Below are positions 24,198 to 37,581 of a DNA stretch of 64,000 nt, piece by piece. Position 1 is the first letter of the stretch; the number at the start of each line of letters is the position of its first letter. A model generated the notes under the pieces. The model searched no databases. It had not been told where the DNA came from and worked only from the letters and a program-made list of their open reading frames with translations. Source of the stretch: Monosiga brevicollis MX1 (Eukaryota; Opisthokonta; Choanoflagellata; Craspedida; Salpingoecidae); assembly GCF_000002865.3 (NCBI RefSeq), contig NW_001865065.1, positions 77,733 through 141,732 of the forward strand, read 5' to 3'. The position numbers and the translations under genes were made by a program.

Positions 24198-25832
24198 ATG
24201 GCCGAGGTTAGGCCCAGTGTGTGTCCGGCCTTTGCTTCACTTGGCCTGAGGCTTCCAACGGCCACCCTCACCGTTGCAAATTGTTGTGCCGTTGTGCCTA
24301 CAGAGCTGGACCCATAACCAACGCTGGGAGATGCAGGTTTGTGATGCGAAAATCCATTTAGCGAGTGCCGTCGTTTTTTTTTTCTCTCTCTCTTTCAGCG
24401 CCATTTGCAAGCCTTGACGCCGCCTCGGTGCATATCATCACCTCTTTTCTCACTGTGTCATCAACCAATGTGCAGGAAATTGTGCCCGGCATCTTTCTCG
24501 GCCCGCAAAGTTGTGCCACGTCGCGAGCGGTACGCATGTCCAGCGCCAGCACCTTCACCAGTCTGATTCATCTCGTGTTCACACCGCACACTCTGGACTT
24601 ACTATTCTGAGCGCACAAATCCCTTCATCCCTTCATCCCTTCATTTCTTCATCTCTTTTCCTCAAAATCCTTTCCTCATCCTTTGCCTCATATCTGCTTC
24701 AAACTCGCCGCATCGTAGCAATCTCTGCTTGAGGCAAACGGCATTACACACATGGTCTGTGTGCGCACTCAACGGGAGGAGCATTTTGTCCGTGAGCACT
24801 TTCCCGACCAGATCTGCTACCATACCATCACCTTGCGCACGGGTGACGTGGATAACGTCTTGGTTCATCTCCCCGCCCTTGTCCAGTTTATCGACACAGC
24901 CCTGGCCCAAGGCGGTAGGTACTCTCCTCCGCGCCGTCGCTGGACTGGATGCTTTCCAGCTCGAGCCAACGCTGCTTTGCCCCCTTCCAAAAGGTTGATC
25001 ACACTCATCACGTGTTCTGTCTCTCCCTTGCAAACCACAGGCCGCGTCCTGATCTATGACATGGTTTGCATTTCCTTGGCGTGAGTCCCTGCTTGGGTCC
25101 CTCGGCCTTTTATTGGCCACAATGTCCTTGGTGCTTTCTGTGCTCACATGCTTCACAAATCCAACCACAACAGGCCGACATTTATGTGCGGATACCTGAT
25201 GAAGTCTCGCAGCATGTCCTTCAGGTGAATACTCTTCTCTGCGCACCATTCAACCATACCCCTCTCTGAATCCTTTGCCGAGCCGCTCAACTTTCTCAAT
25301 CGTGCTGGCTCACATGCATCGTGGCGCGTGCGACTCGTTCCATCTAGTGATGCTTTGACGCTAATTCGAGATCGTCGTTACTGCTGCTGCCCCACGGACC
25401 TCTTTGACCATCAACTTCAACAGTTTGAGCATATTCTTAGTGCCGGACGTATCAACTTTGAAAGCGGTAGGCCCTGGCGGTTTTGTTCTTCCAAGACACG
25501 GCATCCACGGCGTCAAGCATTTACAACAATGCTTTGACCCGGTCTTCCTTGTGGACAGCCATTCTTGGCTATCTGCCACGGCTGCTCATTGCTCTGAACT
25601 GTTTTCCTTGCCTTTTTTCCCTCTTCTTTTAGACAAAAAAGGCGACTGCCAAAAGCGACGCATTTGTCTCAGCGATAGCGACGAGGAGGATGAGTCGGGT
25701 ATGCACGCTGTGGATGACGATTCCGTGGACGACACGGCCATGGATCAGGATGAGGCCCGCCGATCAGAGGCTGTTACTCGCGCTGCACAGGGGCGGTCCC
25801 ATACTCGTGGGCGCTTCGTGCCCTCGTCGTGA
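24198..25832 (+). CDS. STYX: STYX-type catalytically dead dual-specificity phosphatase
   Basis: Eight exons join in frame: 24198-24206, 24304-24336, 24476-24529, 24719-24914, 25041-25080, 25174-25224, 25348-25466, 25633-25832; 233 residues (human STYX 223). The first exon codes only MAE. The order SWTHNQRWEMQ / EIVPGIFLGPQSCA / LLEANGITHMVCVRTQREEH / PTFMCGYLMKSRSMSF / DALTLIRDRRYCCCPTD / HQLQQFEHIL tracks human STYX closely. The P-loop, HGNAGISRS in human STYX (already lacking Cys), is here YDMVCISLA after GRVLI, so the His, the Gly and the Arg are also gone. The acidic tail (SDSDEEDESG) is like that of animals. STYX binds phosphorylated MAPK or F-box proteins as a decoy; with no phosphate-binding Arg, this copy can act only as a scaffold. 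Confidence 0.92.
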
Positions 25833-26086
25833 CCAACCAGACGTTTGTAGTGTTAGCTCCCTAGTCCCTGTCCCCGACTTTTCTAGAATGTATTTGTGGT
25901 GAATGTGGGGCCCGAAAGCTTTTTGGCTGGTCAATAAATGAATGCTCTGTTGCTCTGGCACTCGAGTGTCTCGGTGCATGCGTGAATTAAGGACCCATAT
26001 TCTTTCAGTCCTTACTCGGAGCATGGTGCTAAAGGCCTCAGATGGCTTGAAGAAGCATGTCAAAGGCCTTTGCAGTGTACGGCCTC
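25833..26086. other. Short convergent 3' spacer
   Basis: Unique sequence between the stop of STYX and the stop of the purple acid phosphatase on the other strand; it contains AATAAA at 25933-25938, a fit to a polyadenylation signal for STYX. Confidence 0.5.
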
Positions 26087-26314
26087 TTATTTGCTCAAAG
26101 AGAACGAGTCGTGCGCCTGGAGATCGTCTCCACGGATGTATTCGCCGCGAACCTCTGTGCTTGTAAAGGCAAACCGCATGTAGCCATGGTGCGTGTCGTC
26201 CAGCACCTGCCACATCTTGGAGGGGTTGGGCTCCAGGTTTTGCGAGTTGCCAGCACCAGCCATGCCTAAAACACACCAAGTTTCAAGCCGAGTCAAGGCC
26301 TCTGCATGGACCCG

Positions 26315-26358
<44 letters not shown>

Positions 26359-29300
26359 GTTTTCTTTTTCGTTGCACAAAGACAGCTTTGTCCACACGTA
26401 CCGAGATTCACTACGACGGGTCCAGCGTAGCCGTCGCTGGTGTCGCCGCATTTACCCCGGTACACTGTGGGTACACCCAGGTGACATATGGCAGGCATTG
26501 AGGCTGCTTCACCAAGCAGGCGGTTGTAATGCGTTTCTCGAAACCGAATCGCAGATGGCACAAACCTGGGCAGCTGCGCTGGTAAGAATGGTGATGAGCC
26601 CCCCAGATCATGTCCACCTGATGCTCGTACAGCATGTCTTCAAACGTATCGCGCTGTGCCTTTGCCACGGGCTGGTCTGCATCCTGCACAGGCATCGCAC
26701 CAGAGCCACACGGTGGTGTGAACAAGAGCGAAAGGATCACGACATCGGGCTAGGCCACAATCGTAAAAAAAAAAAAGGCCACGCGTTTGGACAATGAGCT
26801 GGCAGGAATTCAAACGAACGTAGGTCGAATTGGCGGTGCTATCAATGTAAAAGGGTCGATGGCCGGCGAAAACAAGCCAAGGGGTATTCTTCCGGTTCAC
26901 CTGAACAGTAATGCGCGTTGATGGGAAGGTATTGCGAGCATGAGCAACGCGATTGCATTCAAAAAAATAAAAAATCTCTGAATGAACATTGCCTAAAGCC
27001 GAGCTCCTCGTTCACCGACCTGATCGAGGTCTTTCTTGACAAACTCGTATTGAGGGCTACCCACGGAAAAGTTGTGCTCAGTGGAGATGACCACGAGGTG
27101 CATCACACCAAAGTCGAACGAATACCTAATGTACAATTTGTTCGCAGTGGGCACTAAAAATGAGCGAGTTTCGTGCAGTCCAGCAGTCATTCAAAGACCA
27201 AGCCAAAGACAAGTAAAATGGAGTGCATCGCTGAAACCCGGGGCAAGAAAAGAGTGTGAAGGAAAACTCAATGGCTGGGCCTGGGTCAAACCCACCATAC
27301 GTCATCCAATGTTGGCGTGGGCATGAGAAAGCGAGTTTCGTAGGCAACGCCGCATTCACCGCCGCTGTCAGTGCCATGCATGGCCGACGTGGTGTTGGGC
27401 CAATCGCGCTCATGGTTGCCAATCCTGCATGACCATCACCACAGAACAAGTGAGGTGAGATGTACAGCCAGGCATGTGTGAAGAGCTTGGTTGAAGAAGT
27501 GCCTTACGCAGTCATGTACGGCAAAGTCGTAGCAATCGGCTCAATCTGATCATGAAATTCCTCCCACTGAGACTCGTAGCCCCGGGCGTAGGAGATGTCG
27601 CCTGTCACACGAGTTGTCAGAAGACGTGGTCGGCTAGGCAGCTCAATGGATTTATTGCATGCGCTTGATATCGAGACGACGCATACCGTTGTGGAACAGA
27701 AGCGATTTATCCGCAAGCTCGCCGATGATGCCGTCGGTGGTGTTGCGGCTGGCCGGCATGTCCTACACGCAGCAAAGCAACAATGGCGTTGCGGCTTGAG
27801 AGTCAAAATCAATTGCGCGCGCTTTAAATGCCGCACATGAGCAGCATCAGACCTCTTGTTGCAGAGAATGGTCAATGACATGCTGGCCGAGATCACCAAA
27901 AGCAATCATGTTAAAAGCATCTCCGGTTTGGGGGCGTGTACGCAGCGAGCGCCAGGGCGAGAATGTGCTGTAGCAGTGGGAGGGTTGTGCGGTGAAACAG
28001 TGCCAGAGCCGGTAAGAGATGGAGTCAGGCATGGGGTTCAAGATGGTGAGCCTACTCTGTGGCAGCATCGCCATAGCGATAGACAACGTGGGTATTCGGA
28101 GCGAGGTTGGTCATGACCGCCGTGTACAAAATTCCAGGATCACGCCACCCAATGGTATTAGCTGGCGCACCACACATCTGTGCCTGCACCGGTTTGCGCG
28201 TGTAAGATTGAGCGCCAACTAATAACTTGACAGATCGTCCACCGGCACTGGCGAGAACAAACCCGCGTGTAGGGGGTAGCGGTGGGTGGAACAACGGTGT
28301 AGTTTGTCTCAGAGACGCCATATTGCAGCTGTGGCTGCTCTCTGTATATTTGATCAGCACATTGGTGAACAGGGGTCTGCACTGGACCAGACGGCACGAG
28401 GGAGGATGTGTTTGAAAACTTTTAAGCACGGACACAATGTCACGTACACTTTGCCGGTTGTCCAAGAGACACGCACGGAAGCCTCATCGTTGGTGAGCGC
28501 CAGACGTCCTTGCGTCGGCACGTTTGCAATGGTGTTCTGTTGACATTTGTGCGGTGCCGGGCGAGCTCCAAGGGTCATGAGGTGAAAGAGAGAGAAAATG
28601 CCAACTTGGAAGTCTTTCAGCAAGAACAGCTGGCTTTGCGGTCTTGGGTGGGGGCAGCAGCGATACGCACGGTGATGGGGGTTGATGAGGCCACCAAGGT
28701 TGGATGGTCCGGGCCACCGGTAAAGGCATGGAGGACAAAGTTCTCACGCATGTTCAGCAGCTGAAAGACCAGCTTGCTGCGTCCTGTGCACACAGGTCAG
28801 GCGGGGTGAAGAGGAGCTGCCGGCGGTGCTTGAAATCCAGAAGGAGCATCAACTGAGCTCAAGGGGATAGAGGAAAAGGAAGCGGAATACGGACCGCTGC
28901 TCAGGTACGCTGGGTCATAGTTGAGAAACTGGTATTTGATGGGTGTAGTAGCGGTGACGTCGTCGCTCGTCAGGTACAGGGCAACAAAGTCATTCTTGTT
29001 GGGCTTGGCACTTGTCACCGAGATCTCGCAGAACTCGCCATGACGCCTAATCATTACCGAAAAAAAAAAAAAAAAAAAAAAAAAAAACCGGAAGAGTTTT
29101 GGTGTCAGCCCCAAGAGGGCCACGGAGAGCGACATGCAAAGTGTGCGTGCGTGCGTGAGTGTGCGTATTGAGGGGAGGGGTCAGATGGCGGGAGGATTAT
29201 CATACTGCAGGGAGGTGAGGTTGACGGAGACGGCAAAGTCGGAATCTGGCTGCAGCTCAACGCGATTTGGTTGAAAAAGGTGGAGGGCGTCTAGGTAGTT

Positions 29301-29503
29301 TCGGTCGATATCGAAACGCACCAGCAAGGAGTGAGGGCACAGCTCGTTATCCTTTACCCGACTGGTGCAAAGGATAAGAATCGGGTCAAGAGCCAGGCAA
29401 AGCGAGCTCACTTGGAGCAGTAAAGACGTGTCCTGCCACAAGGGAACTGCCAATCACGGCCACCAGGCACAGCAGCCAGCTCAACGATCGAGACAAAGCC
29501 ATC
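26087..29503 (-). CDS. Purple acid phosphatase (plant-like, secreted)
   Basis: A gene of a dozen or more short exons. It starts at 29503 with a signal peptide ([20 protein letters not shown]) and ends at 26087. An N-terminal beta-sandwich part includes [20 protein letters not shown] (near 28940), [20 protein letters not shown] (near 28720) and [17 protein letters not shown] (near 28480). The metallophosphoesterase domain follows with its metal-ligand blocks in order: FGDLGQ (27890), [16 protein letters not shown] (27580), GNHERDWPN (27420), [10 protein letters not shown] (26860) and [10 protein letters not shown] (26600). The end ([12 protein letters not shown]...DSFSLSK) fits the family's closing strands. 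These enzymes use a Fe/Zn or Fe/Mn pair and a ligand Tyr (in GDISY) to hydrolyse phosphate monoesters outside the cell or in vacuoles. Exon edges were not all fixed. A (GT)n run (26319-26353) and a poly-A run (29060-29087) lie in introns. Confidence 0.9.
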
Positions 29504-30266
29504 GTGCTGACGCAACCTATCAGCAGCAATCTGCAACAAGGGGAACAAGCGCGCCAGTGTTTATCAGCACATCCATGACGCCACATGATACGCACGGCAG
29601 CACGGCAGCACGGCAGCACGGCAGCACGGCAGCACGGCAGCACGGCAGCACGGCAGCACGGCAGCACGGCAGCACGGCAGCACGGCAGCACGGCAGCACG
29701 GCAGCACGCCCTCAACCTCCGCTGAGCCTCTGCCAGCGCGCGCTGCGTCCTCATCCGTCGTCAGTCGCCGATCGCAGCACGAGGATACCGTATTGATCTC
29801 GAAAATAATCTACATCATCTCTCTACCCATTAACTCTCTCTGACTATACTGGCCAATAGAGGATCTGCATAAACCTGCCTAAACTTCGACAATAACTCCA
29901 CATTGCTTCATCCCACCAGCGGTTGTGCAACTCGATGGAGCGATGCGTCACAATGTCAGATCAACAATATCAGAATGTCAGACGATACTGACGACAGATG
30001 TCAGACAGATTTGTGCGCACATTTTGATTTTTTTTTTTTTGAGTGTGTGTGTGTGTGTGTGTGTGGTCGAGGCCCCTGCTGCTGCTGCTGCTGCGGTGGC
30101 CGGTGCCTGATGGGCTGTGCTCTGGCGGTGCCTCGCCTGCCTGGTGCGGGGGTTTTTTTTTCTGTTTCATCCCTCTACTTGTGGATGAGCTGTTGAGATG
30201 TCGATGTCCAATTTCTTTGATTGATTCATCCTGCTAAGGCTCACGCTGTCGACCATGTGACATACG
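29504..30266. repeat. Divergent intergenic region with 8-bp tandem array and (GT)n
   Basis: From about 29592 to 29707 the unit CACGGCAG is repeated about 14 times almost without change, directly upstream of the purple acid phosphatase start. Because 8 is not a multiple of 3, frames through it code an eight-residue repeat. A T-run followed by (GT)n lies at about 30028-30065. Both flanking genes start away from this region, so it holds their promoters. Confidence 0.9.
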
Positions 30267-32301
<2,035 letters not shown>

Positions 32302-34066
32302 ATGGCCAATAGCGGATGGGGTCCTGGGCCCGTTGTGGCGGGGGCGGCAGCGGGGGCGGCGGCTGTGGGCCTGGCTTGGTATGTTTGGGGCTGCTCGCCA
32401 AAGGGTGAGGCACAGGTTGCGCAGAATCAGGCGCCTCAAAGTGCAGGCGCGCGCGTGGCTGCTGAAGAGGCGCTGCGCTTTCGACGTGCTCAAGTCACCG
32501 GCGATGACCCCGAGCTGCTTGAGGAGCAGCTTTCCCGCAACAAGCTGTATTTTGGCGAAGCTGGGCAGACGGCCTTGAGTGAGGCCTTTATTGTTGTGGT
32601 GGGCCTGGGTGGGGTCGGCTCCCATGCGGCACACATGCTGGCGCGCGCCGGCGTTGGCCGTTTGCGCCTGGTGGACTTTGACAACCTGACGCTCTCGTCC
32701 CTGAATCGGCACGCCGTGGGCACCCGCGACGACGTGGGACGCCCAAAAGTGCAAGTTTGTGCGGATCATTTTCACGACGTCATGCCCGGCTGTCAGATCG
32801 AGGCGCTAGACCTGATGTTCACCTCTGACGTGGCCGAACGTGCGCTGGGCGGCCGCCCCACCTATGTCATTGATGCCATTGACGACATCAACACCAAAAC
32901 TGACCTGATTCTCGCCTGCTTTGAGCGCGGCTTGCCCGTCATCAGTGCTCTGGGAGCTGGCGCCAAAGCAGATCCCAGCCGTGTCGTCTTTGGTGACATC
33001 ACTGACCCTGTGAACGACCCCATGGCTGCCAAACTGCGCTATTTCCTCCGTCAGCGCCTCCACGCCGTGGACCGTTCCGATGCCGAGAGTAGGTTGCATG
33101 CATGCGGGGCTGGCTGCCGGCTCCTTGCTGAGCACCGAGCCACCAAGTTGTTGGTCAACGCAATGTCCTATATTAAATGTGACTCGCGGGGTGCCTGATT
33201 GTATTTGATGGGCATTTGCTCCTCCTCTTCTGTCTTGGTCTCATCGAGTCTCGGATCTCCTTTAATCACACGGTTTGCTGTTGATCTGGTCGCTCTGTGT
33301 AGACGCCAAGCGACTAGAGCAGTGCATTGACGCCTTTAAGGTGGTGTATTCATACGAAGCACCTCAGGCCAAGTTGGCGGCCTTGACGGCGGAGCAGCGT
33401 AGTAATCCCGAGGCGTTTGGTGCCGTGGCCAACATGCGCCTGCGTGTGTTGCCAGTGTTGGGTACCATGCCCGCCATTATTGGTATGAGCGCGGCGGCCT
33501 TTGTCATGACCCAAGTGGCTCAAAAGCCCTTTGACCCTCGCAAGCTGGAGCCAATCTCCCAGAAGTTTGCCCACAAGCTGCACACACACCTTTGCCGTCG
33601 TGAAGAAAAGGTGAGCCGCCAGGTTTGGCTCGTGGGCGTCGTTAGATGCGAACGCAGTGTTGCATGGTCAGCTTCATCCTCGACATTGGCGATCCGTGTA
33701 TAGGAGTTTGGCAACCAGGCCGACGTGGGTTCGCCGATTGCTGACCAGCTGGAGGTCATGTATGTGCTCAACGACGTGTGGCGCCAGCGCAGCTGTTATC
33801 AAATGTATGAGCGCACACGGGCCAGTACCCGCAACTTGGTGTTGACTCGTTTTGACCGTAGCAAGCCGGCCCTGGCCTACAACCTCTTGCTGCTCACGGA
33901 CACCGAGGCCAAGTGGCACGATGCGGCAACTGCCGCGACGGGTAGCGTGCCGGCGCTCCTCCTCGATGGCAGCGTGCACGAGTCAAGCAAGCACCAACCG
34001 AGCCTGCGAGCCTTGCGTCAGATTCAGGCCGTTCTGGCTGATCTCGAGAGCCAGTTGGCCGTCTAG
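32302..34066 (+). CDS. TCD1: tRNA threonylcarbamoyladenosine dehydratase (Tcd1/TcdA family, E1-like)
   Basis: Three exons (32302-33088, 33303-33610, 33704-34066) give 485 residues. A hydrophobic segment near the start (VVAGAAAGAAAVGLAWYVWG) could anchor it in a membrane, as for yeast Tcd proteins at mitochondria. The lead-in EEQLSRNKLYFGEAGQ is diagnostic of the family. The Rossmann ATP-binding site is VVVGLGGVGSHAAHMLARAG, followed by DFDNLTLSSLNRHAVGTRDD, where the Asn-Arg pair binds ATP, then VIDAIDDINTKTDL and ISALGAGAKADPS. Exon 2 has LPVLGTMPAIIGMSAAAFV, also typical. The enzyme uses ATP to cyclise t6A to ct6A at position 37 of ANN-decoding tRNAs. The C-terminal 120 residues match the fungal-type extension and are absent from short bacterial TcdA. 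Confidence 0.9.
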
Positions 34067-34460
34067 GTTCCTGAGCTTTTGCCGAAGCTGACCACATCCT
34101 GTCTACCGAACCGACGCTGTAATTCAAGCTCCCGTCCAACCACATGACCCTGTGGGTCTTTCGCTTCTATCCCTTTTGTTGTTGCCGGCAACTTGCCTTG
34201 GAGGCGGCGAATAGCAGGCTCATTTTCTCGTGGTGACCTGTTGCCTCTTGCCAGCTTGTGTCTTTCTTGGTCATTTCAAATTGAGTGACCGTTTTGAGAC
34301 GCTCAAAAGTGTGTGTGTGGATGTGTTCTCAATTTTAGTTTTTGGTGGGTGTCAAATCGTCTCTGGACCGAGAACGACGGAACAGAAACAGGGCCACTCG
34401 GGCACGTGACAAGCAAAAAGCACATCGGCCACTTGAGAAAGGGAAAACAAGGTTGAAAGA
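34067..34460. other. Convergent 3' spacer
   Basis: Unique sequence between the stops of two convergent genes; it should contain both 3' UTRs. A short (GT)n lies at 34311-34322. Nothing else seen. Confidence 0.4.
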
Positions 34461-35490
34461 TTAAACATAGAGGCCCTTCTCGTCGTCCATGTCCTTGACC
34501 TTGTAAGCCAAGCATGTCGTGAAAAAGGTAACGACGGTGGCGGCAATGACGAGGTTTGCGCCGTATCCTGTGGGTATGAGCAACATGTGAGCAGGAATCG
34601 AGGCCAACCAGGTAAATGGGCGCTCGTACAGCAAGGGCCATGCCATGCGAGACGAACCAAAGGTGCAATCGCCAAGCTCGAAGCGATCCACGTTGAGGCC
34701 ACAATAGCAGTGCACCTCGCTGTTGGCGGGTTCGCCGTTGATGGGGCTGCGCGTTTCTTCCATACCAGCGGAAAAGGCCATGATGGCCGCAAAAAGACAC
34801 AGCGCTGACAACAGGACAAAGGGCATGGATGGTGATCATGTGAGCCTGGGATCGGAGAGTCAAAGGAGACCAGGAGACACATTGGCGGGAACTGGCGAGG
34901 ACAGAAGCGCAGACTGACTGGCGACGAGAATCATGGGGGCTTGCAGCTTGGTGCATTTGTAGCAGAAGAGGCAGGTGATGAGGGAGATGATCCAGGAGAG
35001 CCAGAGGATGGCCATGGCGATGCCAAGGAAAACGGCGGCGATGCGCCAGTTGTTGATGGGAATTGCATCGAGGTCCTCGCCATAGGGGTCAATGTCGCAT
35101 TGGGTGTCTGAGGCATCGGTGCACTCGGTAAACACGCCGCAGGCATAGGTGCTGTTGTTGTCGGGGAACGCCTCAGCCGACTACCAAAGATGCCAGCACC
35201 CGTTTATCAGTTTGCAAGCGCAATCAAGCCCAGTCAGCATGGGATCGGAATGGAAGAGTCGGCGCGAATACCTTAATCCAGAAAGGGGTGGCGGCCGCAA
35301 GTACCGCTGCCACGGCAGAAATGAGGAGGCAGAGGCTGTACAGCCTGAGGAAGGGGCAACGGGAAGATACGTCAGCGCGGTGCAGGAGAAATCATGAGAT
35401 TTCGAATTTTCGTCAACCGCGGGCGAGGCGCGGAAGCGCAAGGCGCGTGACCTACAAGTGCGTGCACAAATGGCAACCCTTTTTGGCCAT
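34461..35490 (-). CDS. Four-span membrane protein, claudin/PMP22/LHFPL-like
   Basis: Four exons join in frame (35490-35456, 35344-35272, 35180-34919, 34804-34461), giving 237 residues. There are four membrane helices: LYSLCLLISAVAAVLAAATP, WRIAAVFLGIAMAILWLSWI, APMILVATLCLFAAIMAFSA and GYGANLVIAATVVTFFTTCL. The first extracellular loop follows TPFWIK and has YACGVFTECTDASDTQC. A Trp just after helix 1 and then a G-x-aromatic-x-x-C...C motif is the pattern of the PMP22/claudin superfamily (W...GLWxxC...C). The second loop is Cys-containing, and the C-tail is short and charged (KVKDMDDEKGLYV) without a clear PDZ ligand. Assignment is by topology and the loop motif only; a MARVEL-type or unrelated tetraspan is possible. 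Function unknown. Confidence 0.65.
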
Positions 35491-36199
35491 GGTGATGGTC
35501 GTGAAAACGTCCTTCTAGGGCAACGAGTGGATCCAAGCAGCGAGGCAGAAGACTACAGAACCAAAGACAACAAGGATGAAGGGTCCCGTGTGTGAGAGAT
35601 GTGAAGCGCGACGACGCCAAAAAGGGGCGGGACCCCTTTTGTATTCGCAGCGAAAAACAAGAGCGGCCGCGCCGTCCGTTATCCCCTGGCTCTGACGTCC
35701 AAAAGACACCCATCAACTTCCAATCCAATGGCGAAAGAATGAATCCAAACGCCCCAGCGTCCCGACGCTGCCGGCTGCCATTCCCCCACCACTTGCACGT
35801 CCACACACTTACATGCCAAGGTCTCCTCCTTTTTGTGCGTTCTCGTCGTGAAGCAGAAATTTGGAACGAAAAAAAAATGAAAAAAAAAAAAAAATGAACA
35901 GAAGAAAGAGAGAGATTTAGAGAGAGATTTTTAGAGAGAGAGAGAGAGATTTAGAGAGAGAGATTTAGAGAGAGAGATTTAGAGAGAGAGATTTAGAGAG
36001 AGAGATTTAGAGAGAGATTTAGAGAGAGAGAGAGATTTAGAGGGAGATTTATAGAGAGAGAGAGAGAGAGAGATTTAGAGAGAGAGATTTAGAGAGAGAG
36101 AGAGAGAGAGATTTAGAGAGAGAGATTTAGAGAGAGAGAGAGATTTAGAGAGAGAGATTTAGAGAGAGAGAGAGAGATTTAGAGAGAGAGAGAGAGATT

Positions 36200-36252
<53 letters not shown>

Positions 36253-37099
36253 TGTGTGTGGTAGAGAGAGAGAGAGAGAGATCTAGAAAAAAAAAAAAGA
36301 GTAGAAGACAAAAAAGGCAGCGGGCGGACATGGGAACTGCTTGCTGTGGGCCACAGGGAAGAGATGGGTCTGATGGCCAAAGCAGGTGCCATTCACATCA
36401 AATTCGCATTGTAATGACGTGCTCGCTTTTCGACCGCGCGGGTAGGCGGCAGCGGCAGCCCGGGAGGTTTTGGGGGACACATGTACCCATCACCATGTGG
36501 AGCGAGCGCGCGGCTCATGCTCAGAACACGACAACATCCCTGAGCCTGCATCTTCAATCGCTTGGATTCAACGTTCAATCGCCGCCGCTCTTTCCCATGC
36601 GTGCGCTTCATCATCGGCAACCGAATCGATTGAAGCAAGAGACATTGGATCTGATCCGTATTCGAACATGAAACTACTATGCGCCGCGCCACTGCCATAT
36701 CCTCAAGTCGGCACAGCACATGGCCAGTTGAGGGGGGCTTGTGGTGCCGCTCAGGCCACGCAGGCGCAGGGATCAGACGGGCCATCGTGTGCAGTGCGCG
36801 ACCGTCGTCATCGATCCCAGTCGCCGTCCCTAAGCAAAGGGAGGACCACGTTTGGCTTTCTCGCAATTGATGGTGTGGACATGTGCATCAGCATCTAAAA
36901 CTGTTCAAATACCTACACTTATTAACATTGAAGGTATCATGGAATCTGCAATAACCAGAACAACAGCAACAATAACTGCCATGAAAACAGATACCCCTCT
37001 TTCTTTCAAAAAAAGTTAAAGTCCCGAACACACATTGTCAGACCGTTTCCTGAGCGCGCCTTGTCAGACTTTTTTCCCGGATCGACAGGACCCACACAC
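35491..37099. repeat. Divergent intergenic region with composite GA/ATTT repeat
   Basis: From about 35903 to 36282 the plus strand is (AG)n interrupted every 8-30 bp by ATTT, that is AGAGAGAGATTTAG units in irregular array. Poly-A runs flank it (35869-35893 and 36286-36298). The stretch 36300-37099 is unique; overlapping frames on both strands (36393-36898) lack any recognisable motif and agreeing splice structure, so none is called. Promoters for the four-span gene and for PUS7 must lie at the two ends. Confidence 0.85.
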
Positions 37100-37519
37100 A
37101 TGGCGAAGCGAACACACGGACAGCGCCATGGCGGCGGCGGTGGCGGCGGCGGCAGCGGTGGGCGACGAGAGCAGCTCGTGGCCCATGGCACGGTGGCCCC
37201 GATTGAAGAGTATGGCGCGGCTTTTGATCTCGTCCTTGACCACCCTGTTCAAGAAACAGATGTATGTGCTTGAAAATTCAGTTATCTCGCCTCGCATGCA
37301 CGCACCCACCTCGGTGAGCTACCAGGCCATCGCACCTTTCCCGTTGCTCACATCTGATATGACCTTTGCCACAACACACTGTGCCGGGCCAAACCAGGTC
37401 GGCATCGATGCCTTTGTTTGCCCTGATCAAGAAGGCTTTCACGCCGTCATCAAGCAGCGCTACTCTGATTTCCTTGTCAACGAAATTGATCAGAACGAGC
37501 GGGTAAGGGCCAACCCCTC

Positions 37520-37581
<62 letters not shown>

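Noticed and set aside
34303-34956. 217-codon minus-strand frame
   Set aside because: Shadow of the four-span gene in another frame; the spliced frame has the membrane helices and proper splice sites.
36393-36898. Overlapping frames on both strands (157 and 142 codons)
   Set aside because: No family motif on either strand and no consistent exon joins; may be promoter DNA of PUS7.
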